From Bacteroidota bacterium (GTDB lineage: Bacteria; Bacteroidota; Ignavibacteria; SZUA-365), in contig JARYLZ010000023.1 in the NCBI GenBank assembly GCA_029907355.1, positions 1-39,049 of the forward strand: a DNA stretch of 39,049 bases, given 5' to 3'. The notes below the pieces were generated by a model. It made no database searches and was not told the DNA's origin. It worked only from the letters and a program-made list of their open reading frames with translations. Position numbers and translations under genes: made by a program. Positions 1 to 7,298 of this stretch are shown piece after piece. Position 1 is the stretch's first letter; each line of letters opens with the position of its first letter.

Positions 1-1
1 G

Positions 2-688
2 AAGCACAACGAGAGCGATGCCCAGGGTTACGGGGCGGGGCGCCGTGCAGACCATACCGACGGGCACAACATGTCCGGCGGTCTCGGTATCCTCCACGAC
101 CTTTCGGGCGACGACACCTACTCGGCGGGTGTCTTCGCCCAGGGCAGCGCGTACTGGTACGGTTACGGGGTGTTGAGCGACCGGTCGGGGAACGACCGCT
201 ACCGGGGCGTGTTTTTCAATCTGGGCGCCTCAGCCCATTTCGCCATCGGCGTCCTGTTCGACGATGCAGGCGACGATAAGAGCGATCTCGTCATGACCCT
301 GGGTTTCGCTACCGCGCACGACTGTTCCGCCGCGTTTTACATCGATGCGGGCGGGAACGACACCTACACCATGTCGGATGGGGACGAGCGTGCATGCAGT
401 CTCGGAAGTTCGCTGAACAATTCCTTCGCCCTTTTCGCCAATATTCGTGGGGATGACGTCTACGAGCCCGTCGGGAATGCCCTCGGGTATGCCACTGCAC
501 GGCGGGGAGGCGAGTGGGCGGTTTACGCGCCCAGCACCGGTTTGTTTTTCGATATCGGAGGGCGTGACACGTACAAACACAGGTTCGGCGGGGACGAGAC
601 GAGCTGGGAAACGCTCGCTCCCGTGAAGACACCTGGCGTCAACGCACTCGGCCGAGATGTCCGCGAGGGCATCCTCCGCTTCGAGTGA
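2..688 (+). CDS. Gly/Asp-rich repeat protein, 5' end cut off by the window
   Basis: The reading frame is open from base 2, so the protein begins upstream of the window; the first ATG inside it (71) is probably internal. The visible 228 residues carry repeats built around G-[DN]-D-x-Y (GDDTY, GNDRY, GDDKS, GNDTY, GDDVY, GRDTY), roughly 30-40 residues apart and separated by glycine- and aromatic-rich segments such as YWYGYGVL. The spacing suggests a beta-solenoid or repeat-barrel fold with Asp-rich turns that could bind calcium, but this is inference. No type IX sorting domain is visible at the C-terminus, which ends GILRFE. I do not recognise the family. A surface or secreted location is likely; a function cannot be given. 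Confidence 0.7.
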   Translation, partial: KHNESDAQGYGAGRRADHTDGHNMSGGLGILHDLSGDDTYSAGVFAQGSAYWYGYGVLSDRSGNDRYRGVFFNLGASAHFAIGVLFDDAGDDKSDLVMTLGFATAHDCSAAFYIDAGGNDTYTMSDGDERACSLGSSLNNSFALFANIRGDDVYEPVGNALGYATARRGGEWAVYAPSTGLFFDIGGRDTYKHRFGGDETSWETLAPVKTPGVNALGRDVREGILRFE

Positions 689-756
689 CCTTGCCGGAAA
701 TCGACGATACATTACTTGTTCTCACCTCAATATCACACAAGGAACTCGTATCGAAC

Positions 757-2481
757 ATGAAATCCTTTTTCCCCTTCCCTATGCTGGTCATCACGGCTTG
801 CGCCGTGCTTTCCGTCCACTGCGGTAAAAGCGATAAGGAAAAAACCGTGGAAGAGTTCAAACAATTCCTCACGGCTTTCGAGTCCACATATCCTCCCCTG
901 TTCAAGGAAGCCAATCTCGCCTACTTCACCGCGACGATTTCCGGGAAAGACGAGGATTACGCGCGCTCGGCTGAACTCGAGGTCAAGCGCAGCATGTACT
1001 TCGCGGATAAAGAACGCTTTTCGAAGCTGAAAGCGTGGCGCGAGTCCGGGGCGATCGACGATCCCCTCCTCAAGCGCCAGCTGGACGTGCTCTACTTCGC
1101 CTTCCTGGCGAAGCAGATCGACCCCAAGAAGCTCGAGGAGATGATTCGCCTCGAGAAACAAGTGGAAAAGAAATTCTCCACGTTCCGTGCCGTGATCGAC
1201 GGGAAACCGTGGACGGACAACGAAATCGAGGAAACGCTCAAGAAGAGCACGAACAGCGAGGAATTGCGAAAGGTGTGGGAAACGAGCAAGGAAGTTGGGG
1301 CGCTCGTGGCGCCTGATGTTCTCCGGCTCGTGAAATTGCGCAACGAGGCCGCCCGTTCCCTTGGCTTCGCCAACTACCACGCGATGCAACTCGCACTGGG
1401 GGAACAAGACCCCGCCGAAATCGAAAAATTGTTCGACGAGCTCGACGACCTGACGCGCATCGCATTCGGCGCGCTCAAGCGCGATATCGACACGTACCTG
1501 TCGAAGCGCCTGCATGTTCCTCCCGACCAGCTCATGCCGTGGCACTACCAGAATCGCTATTTCCAGGAGGCGCCACGGATATACGACGTCGATTTCGATA
1601 AGTTGTACGGTGATAAGGATATCGTGGGCATCGCGAAACGCTACTACGCCGGTATCGGCCTCCCCATCGACGACATGGTTGCGAAGAGCGACCTTTACGA
1701 GAAAGAGGGCAAGTACCAGCACGCCTATTGCACGGATATCGACCGCGAGGGGGACGTGCGGGTCGTATGCAACATCAAGCCCTCGTACGAATGGATGAAT
1801 ACAACCCTGCACGAGTACGGGCACGCGGTGTATTCGAAGTACATCGACCGTTCCTTGCCGTGGGTGCTTCGCGAGGAATCCCATACGTTCACGACAGAGG
1901 CCGTCGCGATGCTTTTCGGGCGTTTCGCCGCACACCCGGCATGGATGGTGGAAGTCGCGGGAATCCCGGTATCGAAGGTCAATCCCATCGCCGAGGAAAG
2001 CCGCCGCATGCTTCGCCTCGAACAACTCGTCTTCAGCCGTTGGGCTCAGGTGATGTACCGCTTCGAGAAAGCGATGTACGAAAACCCGGACCGCGACCTG
2101 AACTCCCTCTGGTGGGATCTCGTCGAACGGTACCAGCTCCTGAAGAGGCCCGAAGGGAGAAATGCCCCCGACTGGGCGTCGAAGATCCATGTCGCCCTGT
2201 ACCCCGCGTATTACCACAATTACCTGCTCGGCGAATTGCTCGCGTCACAGCTCTACTTCCACATTGGAAAATCCGTTCTCAAGAGCACCGACCCTCTCGT
2301 GGAATGTTTCGCGGGGCGCCCCGAAGTCGGGAAATATCTCCGTGAGGCCGTTTTCGGACCCGGCCGTTCCCTCCATTGGACCGAAATGATCGAGAAAGCG
2401 ACCGGCGAAAAGTTGACGGCGAAGTATTACGCCATGCAGTTCGTCGAAGAAAAACGGGTGATGGAACCGGAAAAACCATGA
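757..2481 (+). CDS. M2/M3-like zinc metallopeptidase, probable lipoprotein
   Basis: A 574-residue protein of the thermolysin-like gluzincin fold (families M2/M3: angiotensin-converting-enzyme-like and oligopeptidase-like). The zinc motif HEYGH lies at residues 352-356 and the third ligand is probably Glu381 in TTEAVAML. The spacing of 25 residues from the second His to this Glu is what I recall for M3 rather than M2. The frame is open back to 685, but ATG 757 is preferred: it follows AAGGA at 739-743 and starts a short basic-hydrophobic leader ending LSVHC, a poor but possible lipobox. The product is then an exported peptidase cleaving small peptides in the periplasm or at the outer membrane. 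It follows the repeat-protein gene by 68 bases on the same strand. The M2 versus M3 assignment is uncertain; zinc peptidase is secure. Confidence 0.88.
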   Translation: MKSFFPFPMLVITACAVLSVHCGKSDKEKTVEEFKQFLTAFESTYPPLFKEANLAYFTATISGKDEDYARSAELEVKRSMYFADKERFSKLKAWRESGAIDDPLLKRQLDVLYFAFLAKQIDPKKLEEMIRLEKQVEKKFSTFRAVIDGKPWTDNEIEETLKKSTNSEELRKVWETSKEVGALVAPDVLRLVKLRNEAARSLGFANYHAMQLALGEQDPAEIEKLFDELDDLTRIAFGALKRDIDTYLSKRLHVPPDQLMPWHYQNRYFQEAPRIYDVDFDKLYGDKDIVGIAKRYYAGIGLPIDDMVAKSDLYEKEGKYQHAYCTDIDREGDVRVVCNIKPSYEWMNTTLHEYGHAVYSKYIDRSLPWVLREESHTFTTEAVAMLFGRFAAHPAWMVEVAGIPVSKVNPIAEESRRMLRLEQLVFSRWAQVMYRFEKAMYENPDRDLNSLWWDLVERYQLLKRPEGRNAPDWASKIHVALYPAYYHNYLLGELLASQLYFHIGKSVLKSTDPLVECFAGRPEVGKYLREAVFGPGRSLHWTEMIEKATGEKLTAKYYAMQFVEEKRVMEPEKP

Positions 2482-2823
2482 TGCAACCTTTGCACCGTCG
2501 CGGAGAAGGAGAGAAATAGTGCCGGCGTATCGGGACGGTCGGAGCAAACAGCGGCGCATATCTCCGCCGTCGGACCGCCTTCTCGTTCTCCCTGCGGGGA
2601 TCCGTATCGCATGATAGACCAGGGGGGATCATGACGTTCGACTGTGAAGATTTTCCGCTCGTTGCCGCCGTACGCGGAGAACCTCACTTGACAAACTTGT
2701 CTTTCCCTCGATGCGGACCGGTTCGAAACGGTGAAACATTCTTTCCCCAGTTCATGGGACAGGTCCGACATACCGTTTTCTTCCTCATGATGAACGCATT
2801 TCCCACAATGACGGAGATCGAGC
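2482..2823 (+). other. Gap without a convincing gene; possible promoter for the ferritin gene
   Basis: No ORF here looks coding. A perfect TTGACA hexamer at 2688-2693 overlaps a short inverted repeat (GACAA-AC-TTGTC, 2690-2701), but no good -10 box lies 17 bases further on. It may be the promoter or operator of the ferritin-like gene. That gene has a clear GGAG Shine-Dalgarno at 2813-2816. Confidence 0.35.
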
Positions 2824-3132
2824 ATGCCCGAATTCGGATCCCCATTTTCCGGCTTGGCCCATGACAGGAAACTGACGCACGAGGAACTCGTCCGTGCAAT
2901 CCGTTTCATGGTCGCCGCCGAGTATGAAGCGATCCAGCTCTACATGCAGCTGGCGGAGTCGACGGACAATGAACTCGCCGTCGAGGTGCTCAAGGATATC
3001 GCCGACGAGGAACGCGTGCACGCCGGAGAATTCCTCAGGCTCTTGCGCGAACTGGCACCGGAGGAGGAGGAGTTCTACATGAAGGGTGCTGCGGAAGTGG
3101 AGGAAGAAATCGAAGAGATGAAAAAGAAATGA
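2824..3132 (+). CDS. Ferritin-like protein of the encapsulated-ferritin type
   Basis: A 102-residue protein made of two long helices with the half-site pattern of encapsulated ferritins (EncFtn): Glu33 in AAEYEAIQLY and Glu63/His66 in DEERVH. These positions are almost the same as the Rhodospirillum rubrum metal ligands (E32, E62, H65, as I recall). The sequence is closest in feel to the ferritin-like domain fused to the Pyrococcus encapsulin shell (…EE+xHxGEF…LL…L.PE). EncFtn proteins form decamers that oxidise Fe(II) at a shared di-iron centre and store iron inside encapsulin. Here there is no encapsulin gene in the window, and the acidic/lysine tail (EEIEEMKKK) shows no encapsulin-targeting peptide. 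GGAG at 2813-2816 supports the start. Its stop overlaps the tspO start (ATGA). A small rubrerythrin-like function is an alternative. Confidence 0.85.
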   Translation: MPEFGSPFSGLAHDRKLTHEELVRAIRFMVAAEYEAIQLYMQLAESTDNELAVEVLKDIADEERVHAGEFLRLLRELAPEEEEFYMKGAAEVEEEIEEMKKK

Positions 3133-3659
3133 CCTCCTCGAAGGGTTCTCTATCCCATTCCGTTTCCGGGTTCTCCGTAGGCAAAAAAACGGCGGGCCTT
3201 GCGGGGTGGCTCGTCCTCACATTTGCTGCGGGCGGTGTCGGGTCGCTTGCATCGGCGGATGCAGGGAATTTCTATGCGGTGCTCGTCAAACCGTCGTGGG
3301 CACCGCCTGCCTGGCTGTTCGGGCCTGCCTGGTCCGTGCTCTATGTCCTCATGGCCCTTGCAGCATGGATCGTCTGGCGCGATCGAGGGTTTCGGAATGC
3401 GCGGGTGCCGCTGGCGCTGTATATCTTCCAGCTTGTTCTCAATGCGTTCTGGACATGGTTGTTCTTCGTGTGGCGTCTCGGTGCTTTTTCGTTCGTCGAG
3501 ATCCTCGTCCTCTGGGTTCTCATCGCTGCGCTCGTTCCGGCCTTCGGCCGCGTCAACAAGCGGGCGGCAGGACTTCTCTTCCCATACCTCGGATGGGTAA
3601 CCTATGCAGCGGTCCTGACGTTCGAGGTGTGGCGGCGCAATCCATCCCTGCTCGGCTGA
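3129..3659 (+). CDS. tspO: TspO/MBR family membrane protein
   Basis: A 176-residue protein of the TspO/peripheral benzodiazepine receptor family. It has five hydrophobic segments and the family signature around KPSWAPPAWLFGPAW-VLY (about residues 55-75), followed by NAFWTWLFF and a C-terminal YAAVLTFEVW. Bacterial TspO binds and photo-degrades porphyrins and is linked to oxygen, light and stress responses. The first ~18 residues (TSSKGSLSHS…) are extra and polar, so an internal start is possible, but the ATG overlaps the ferritin stop by 4 bases (ATGA) and translational coupling favours it. Sharing a transcript with an iron-oxidising ferritin suggests a joint role in iron/haem or oxidative stress (inference). 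Confidence 0.92.
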   Translation: MTSSKGSLSHSVSGFSVGKKTAGLAGWLVLTFAAGGVGSLASADAGNFYAVLVKPSWAPPAWLFGPAWSVLYVLMALAAWIVWRDRGFRNARVPLALYIFQLVLNAFWTWLFFVWRLGAFSFVEILVLWVLIAALVPAFGRVNKRAAGLLFPYLGWVTYAAVLTFEVWRRNPSLLG

Positions 3660-4484
3660 GTTCCGAACACGGGGAATCGAACCGGTTGCTCCGCGGGAGA
3701 CTGCCTATCCATGCCGACATGAGCACCCGTTCAGGGGATGAGGGCGGTCGGCCCTCTTCCGCCCTTTCCATCACGGTGTTCATAGGTGCATTCGCCGATT
3801 GGTGGAGCCGAGGTATCCTTCCACCTCAAGTCAGATGCCGGTATCATTGTCGATTCACATCACGAGGCGGGAAGAACGACATCCATCTGGTGCCGCTCCA
3901 CACGAGACCGTCTTTTATCCTCTTCGAGAAGGACACGCGGCCCAGTGTGACGAGACAAGGGGAGCACATCTTTACCACGAGTCTCGCGGGTTCGGCCCCT
4001 TCCGTATTTGCGCGTTTCGTATCCGACCGAATGCGGGATTTCAGGAAGCAGCTTTCCGCTGGAGCTGAATGTGTCTTCAGAAGCGGGAGGGATCGCGCCT
4101 TCGATGGATACTCGAAATTCAGGCAACAATACCGGAAGTCACCCGGCTTCCGTTTCCCTTGCCGCTCTTTTGCTCTTGACTGCCGTTCCGTCCATTGCTT
4201 GATGGATTGTTTCCGCCAGCCCCCCATGCCGTAGAGAACGTACTTTTTTCGGGATTTGCTTCGGGGAAGGGCGTCGTGGTGTCGCGGTTTGGATAGCCGG
4301 TGCCGTCATTCGAACGACGGACGACGGTCTCCGCCTGCGCTTGTCTTCCGTCAGTCGAACGCCGATTCAATAGAAATGTGTTTTTTCTAAAACAAATTGT
4401 CGAGTTGACAGGATGGGGGGATCACTAGCGGGGATATGGACCGCGGATCCGCCAGGAAGACATCGAACGGCCATTTCTCGGGAA
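3660..4484. other. Gene-poor stretch between tspO and tRNA-Ile2
   Basis: The whole interval from the tspO stop to the tRNA is about 890 bases, unusually long for this compact window. Long open frames exist on both strands (for example 3206-4234 + and 3844-4227 -), but their products are Arg/Ser/Pro-rich, lack any family motif, have no ribosome site and mostly run through tspO. I see no recognisable degraded gene or RNA fold. The end near 4370-4410 is AT-richer than its surroundings. Confidence 0.5.
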
Positions 4485-4524
4485 GCGAAAAACGAAACAC
4501 TGCGTCCGGTTTCGCGGTGTTTCG
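4485..4524 (-). terminator. Rho-independent terminator of tRNA-Ile2
   Basis: On the minus strand the arms CGAAACAC (4517-4524) and GTGTTTCG (4493-4500) pair. The stem extends inward through a T-G wobble and GCG/CGC to an 8-base loop. TTTTTCGC follows directly (4485-4492). It begins about 25 bases past the tRNA 3' end. Confidence 0.85.
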
Positions 4525-4548
4525 TTCTCCTTCGGGAATAAGTACGCG

Positions 4549-4622
4549 TGGGCCCTGCAGGACTTGAACCTGCGACCAACGGATTATGAGTCCGCCGCTC
4601 TGACCAACTGAGCTAAGGGCCC
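4549..4622 (-). tRNA. tRNA-Ile2 (CAU anticodon, lysidine type)
   Basis: A complete 74-base cloverleaf: acceptor GGGCCCT pairs with AGGGCCC and the discriminator is A; the D arm is AGCTCAGTTGGTCAGAGC; the anticodon stem CGGA/TCCG has loop CTCATAA; the T arm contains GGTTCAAGTCC. The CAT anticodon alone fits Met or Ile2. The acceptor (C4-G69, C5-G68), the start GGGCCCTTAGCTCAG and the TTGGTCGC region closely resemble E. coli ileX. I therefore call it tRNA-Ile2, whose C34 would be converted to lysidine by TilS so that it reads AUA. Elongator tRNA-Met is the alternative. CCA is not encoded. Confidence 0.93.
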
Positions 4623-4636
4623 ATTCATCATGAAAT

Positions 4637-4665
4637 AAGTTAGAGGCAGGGAGGGCGAAAAACAA
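4637..4665 (-). promoter_or_regulatory. Candidate promoter for tRNA-Ile2
   Basis: On the minus strand TTGTTT (4660-4665) and TAACTT (4637-4642) are 17 bases apart. Fourteen bases separate the -10 box from the first tRNA base, which would give a leader of about 7 nt. It lies between the thermonuclease stop and the tRNA, so the tRNA can be transcribed on its own. Confidence 0.5.
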
Positions 4666-4737
4666 TAACATCGCCTGGAGCGCGAAGTGCCCTCATCTTT
4701 GCATGGAAAACCGGTCGTGGTTCGGAGGGACTTTTTC

Positions 4738-5307
4738 TCAGTGAAAGGAGCGCACATGGGCCGTCGAGTCGGTTCTCGCACGCTTTCGGAATTCCCAGGG
4801 TGGGATGGGGTTGGGTTCGGACCATAGGCCTCGTCTCTCGGCGCGCGCCTGCTGTTCGAGCCGATCGAGCAGAGGGTCCGATGAATACTGACGGTAATGC
4901 CATGCATACCCTGCCGAGACGAGTTCGCGGTTCAGGATGCGACCGTCCCCCAGCGTGACGATGCAGACTCTTCTCCCGTAATGGTCCGTGTCGCAAACCC
5001 GCGCAAGCACCGTCGAGTCGAAACACAGAGACGCGGTAAACGCTTTCGCCTGTACGCTGTAAGGTTGCGCCTTTTCAGGACAATCGATCCCTGCAAGCCG
5101 GATCCGCTCCGTTTTCCCATCCACGAGCAATTCGATCGTGTCCCCGTCCCGAATGCCGACGACCCGGCCGACGAGAATCTCTTCCCGAGGTGTTTCACAA
5201 CCGCTTGAGCAGAGGAGGGCTGCCAGGGTGATCAGGGAGATGTGTCGGCGAAACGGGTTTCCCCTTTCCCCTATTCCCCATGCTCCATGTTTTCCTTTAA
5301 CTCTCAT
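4738..5307 (-). CDS. Thermonuclease (staphylococcal nuclease-like), exported
   Basis: A 189-residue protein with an N-terminal export signal (RRHISLITLAALLCSSGC, possibly a lipoprotein signal with an imperfect lipobox) and a single SNase (OB-fold) domain from about residue 45. The catalytic elements are visible: IRDGDTIEL, RLAGIDCPE (equivalents of Arg35, Asp40 and Glu43), and DHYGRR (equivalent of Arg87). ILNRELVSAGYAW and the EQQARAERRGLW helix follow. The family uses calcium to cut DNA and RNA to 3'-phosphonucleotides. Location is probably periplasmic or membrane-anchored. The ATG overlaps the stop of the HD gene (ATGA), so the two are translationally coupled. The last ~20 residues (RKRARTDS…) are a basic tail outside the domain. 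Confidence 0.93.
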   Translation of the reverse strand: MRVKGKHGAWGIGERGNPFRRHISLITLAALLCSSGCETPREEILVGRVVGIRDGDTIELLVDGKTERIRLAGIDCPEKAQPYSVQAKAFTASLCFDSTVLARVCDTDHYGRRVCIVTLGDGRILNRELVSAGYAWHYRQYSSDPLLDRLEQQARAERRGLWSEPNPIPPWEFRKRARTDSTAHVRSFH

Positions 5308-5900
5308 GGGGGAGATAATTTCCTTTCGTCTCCCCGCCCGAATGTTCCCTTCGCTCTTTCAAGGATAGACCGGTATTCGCAGACGAGGGGGTGATCCCAT
5401 CCTTCTGCTATCGCATGGTACGCATCGGTGTAGAAATCGATCGTCCCTTCGCGTGATCCGGCGAAGACATTCCATATTTCCTCGCCTCTCTCGGCGTGCG
5501 CTTCGAGAATGGTGGAAAGATTATGGATTTTATCGGCAGCGGAGACGGCTTTCGCTTCGTATGAAGCACGAGACACGGATTCCAGGTAAGTGCGTTTCCT
5601 TTCCTTCCAGGGAAGGTCCTTCCGCTCGCTGACGGCCTTGACGATGGAAAGGATCTCCGGGCCGAATTCCGATGCGAGGCGCTCCGCCGGGTACTCGGTG
5701 TCTTCGAGCGTGTCGTGGAGAAGCGCCGCCGCGATGACATGTTCCGGGAAGCCGTGCGCACAGACGATCAAAGCCGTGTGGAATAGATGGCTCACAGCGG
5801 AGACGGAAGGATCTGTTTTACGGAATCGCCCCTCGTGGAGACGAAGGACGGTTCGAAGGGCCCGCTCGATCAGGGGAGAGTAACCCGTAAGAATGTTCAT
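5304..5900 (-). CDS. HD-domain hydrolase, SpoT/MESH1-like
   Basis: A 198-residue single-domain HD phosphohydrolase. Metal-binding residues are His38/His41 in VSHLFH, the HDTLEDT motif (His62, Asp63, Glu66, Asp67), and Asp in AADKIHNL. HD…ED followed by a late …ADKIHN resembles the hydrolase half of RelA/SpoT and small alarmone hydrolases such as MESH1, which remove pyrophosphate from (p)ppGpp. No synthetase, TGS or ACT domain is present. General HD nucleotidase activity is the alternative. It sits between the Nudix gene (80-base gap) and the thermonuclease gene (4-base overlap). All three encode enzymes that hydrolyse nucleotides or nucleic acids, so a shared transcript is likely. Confidence 0.85.
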   Translation of the reverse strand: MNILTGYSPLIERALRTVLRLHEGRFRKTDPSVSAVSHLFHTALIVCAHGFPEHVIAAALLHDTLEDTEYPAERLASEFGPEILSIVKAVSERKDLPWKERKRTYLESVSRASYEAKAVSAADKIHNLSTILEAHAERGEEIWNVFAGSREGTIDFYTDAYHAIAEGWDHPLVCEYRSILERAKGTFGRGDERKLSPP

Positions 5901-5979
5901 TTCGCAGCTTGCCGTTTCATCATGGGAAGATCACGGGCTCGAGATGGGTCTTCGGCTCTCTCAAGCACAACGTCTGCGC

Positions 5980-6588
5980 TCAGGGGGAAACCCTGTCGTT
6001 CGAATGATCGAAGGGACGTATACCCTCCGGAACCACACTCTGAATACGGACGCAACCCAGCCGCATGGCTGCGAGGAATAGGCCGGCGATGGTTTTCCCG
6101 TCCGATATATCTCCGCGGGCGGTCATTTCAAGTGCTTCGCGAAGGGGAATCCGGATGGGGACGATGCTTTCCTCGCCTTCTTCGAGATTCCGTTCGCACG
6201 GCGTGAGGCCTGTAGCCAGGTAGAGATGGAGGATTTCACTGCAGAAACCGGGTGTGGTCATCATGGAGGACAGGTGCTCCATCGATGCGGCGCGCCACCC
6301 AGCCTCTTCTTCGAGTTCCCGCCGGGCACATTCCACCGGGTCTTCTCCCCGGTCGAGTTTCCCCGCGGGGAGTTCGAGAATCTCGCGGCGGACCGGGTAG
6401 CGGAATTGCCGGATGAGAAGGACGTCGCCCCCTGGAAAGACGGGGACAGCGACGGCGCCGCCGCCATGTTCGACGACCTCCCGTATGCTGGCAACACCTT
6501 TTCGGAACTCGACTTCGTCCCGCACGGCCGTGAAAACACGACCCGCGTACATGATCTCGTGACGGGTGACGGTGAATGTTTTCGTCAT
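5980..6588 (-). CDS. Nudix hydrolase, ADP-ribose pyrophosphatase-like
   Basis: A 202-residue protein with a complete Nudix box at residues 76-98: Gly76, Glu82, Arg90-Glu91, Glu94-Glu95, Gly97-Trp98, matching GX5EX7REUXEEXGU. The N-terminal beta-rich segment, the VVEHGGGAVAVPV strand, the IRQFRYPV element and the post-box SSMMTTPGFCSE segment are typical of the ADP-ribose/sugar-nucleotide pyrophosphatase branch. The expected reaction is cleavage of ADP-ribose to AMP and ribose 5-phosphate with Mg2+, in the cytoplasm. It is the first gene of the minus-strand group Nudix-HD-thermonuclease and is divergent from the release-factor-like gene. Confidence 0.93.
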   Translation of the reverse strand: MTKTFTVTRHEIMYAGRVFTAVRDEVEFRKGVASIREVVEHGGGAVAVPVFPGGDVLLIRQFRYPVRREILELPAGKLDRGEDPVECARRELEEEAGWRAASMEHLSSMMTTPGFCSEILHLYLATGLTPCERNLEEGEESIVPIRIPLREALEMTARGDISDGKTIAGLFLAAMRLGCVRIQSVVPEGIRPFDHSNDRVSP

Positions 6589-6676
6589 AGACCCTCATTC
6601 TTCTTCGTAAAACAACCCCTCCCAGGGACCCGGATCGATGCAGGGAAACTTTTACGGTCATCGGATAGGCGTAGAC

Positions 6677-6725
6677 ATCGATATTCATGCATCCAATTTT
6701 ATCCTAAATGCCCGTATCGATATTC
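6677..6725. repeat. Ten-base direct repeat in a divergent promoter region
   Basis: ATCGATATTC occurs at 6677-6686 and again at 6716-6725, start to start 39 bases, each followed a few bases later by a TCATG or CATGC step. It lies in the 284-base region between the divergent Nudix and release-factor-like genes, so it could be a pair of regulator sites. Each copy contains the palindrome ATCGAT. Chance is not excluded. Confidence 0.35.
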
Positions 6726-6872
6726 CTTCATGAAAAAATCGAGCCCGCTTTTGAATATACGTCTTCGCAGTGAATTCGAACGCGTGAGCCGGTCGGATGG
6801 ATTCAGCTTTTCCCTGTTTGGATTCACTGTTCGATTCGGCATTTTTCTCGGGAACGTTCGCTTCCCCGTGTC

Positions 6873-7226
6873 GTGATCCCGCTCCCCGAATCGGATGAAG
6901 AACTGCTCGCCGAGTGCGACGTAGAAACGTTTCGTTCCCGCGGGAAAGGGGGTCAACATGCGAACAAGGTAGAGACAGGGGTGCGCCTGCGGCACAGGCC
7001 CAGCGGGATCACCGTTGTGTCAAGGCGGGAACGGAGCCAGAAACGCAACAAGGAGATCTGCCTGGCACGGCTCCGCGTGCTCATCGCCCGTCGGAACGCC
7101 GTGAAACCCCGCCGCATCCCCACGACCGTCCCGCCCGCTGAACGCGAGAAGAGGCGCGCCGAGAAACAGCGCCGTTCCGTGCTCAAGCGTCTCCGGAGCA
7201 CATCCATCGACACGTCGGACGGGTAG
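6873..7226 (+). CDS. Short GGQ-motif release factor-like protein (ArfB/MTRFR type)
   Basis: A 117-residue protein that is only the catalytic domain of class I release factors. GGQ is at residues 26-28 in RSRGKGGQHANKVETGVRL, followed by RHRPSGITVV, the RS-K-N segment and a strongly basic C-terminal tail rich in Arg/Lys. There is no codon-recognition domain. Such proteins (bacterial ArfB/YaeJ, mitochondrial ICT1 and C12orf65/MTRFR) hydrolyse peptidyl-tRNA on stalled ribosomes; the basic tail of ArfB enters the empty mRNA channel. The start is GTG at 6873, with no obvious Shine-Dalgarno. True RF1 (prfA) is at the end of this window, so this is not the termination factor. The exact subfamily is uncertain. 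Confidence 0.87.
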   Translation: MIPLPESDEELLAECDVETFRSRGKGGQHANKVETGVRLRHRPSGITVVSRRERSQKRNKEICLARLRVLIARRNAVKPRRIPTTVPPAEREKRRAEKQRRSVLKRLRSTSIDTSDG

Positions 7227-7298
7227 TCGATTCCTCTCCCCCATAGGGACCCCGAGCATGGAACCCTTTTCCCCTATTTCTCCTACGAGGCGAGGACG

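Noticed and set aside
733-2217. 494-codon open frame on the minus strand opposite the metallopeptidase
   Set aside because: It is the antisense of a gene with a complete zinc-peptidase motif; its product is Val/Arg/His-rich without motifs, as expected for a GC-rich shadow.
2631-2864. 77-codon plus-strand frame before the ferritin gene
   Set aside because: No ribosome site or family motif, and it overlaps the ferritin start in another frame.
3206-4234. 342-codon plus-strand frame
   Set aside because: Its first part is tspO read out of frame and its second part is low-complexity Arg/Ser/Pro sequence without motifs.
4549-4622. Elongator tRNA-Met as identity of the CAU tRNA
   Set aside because: The acceptor stem (C4-G69, C5-G68) and general sequence match tRNA-Ile2 much better; kept only as an alternative.
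6730-6876. 48-codon ORF ending in a GTGA overlap with the release-factor-like gene, a possible coupled leader peptide
   Set aside because: No ribosome site and a composition unlike a real short peptide; the 4-base overlap may be chance. Worth revisiting only if conserved.
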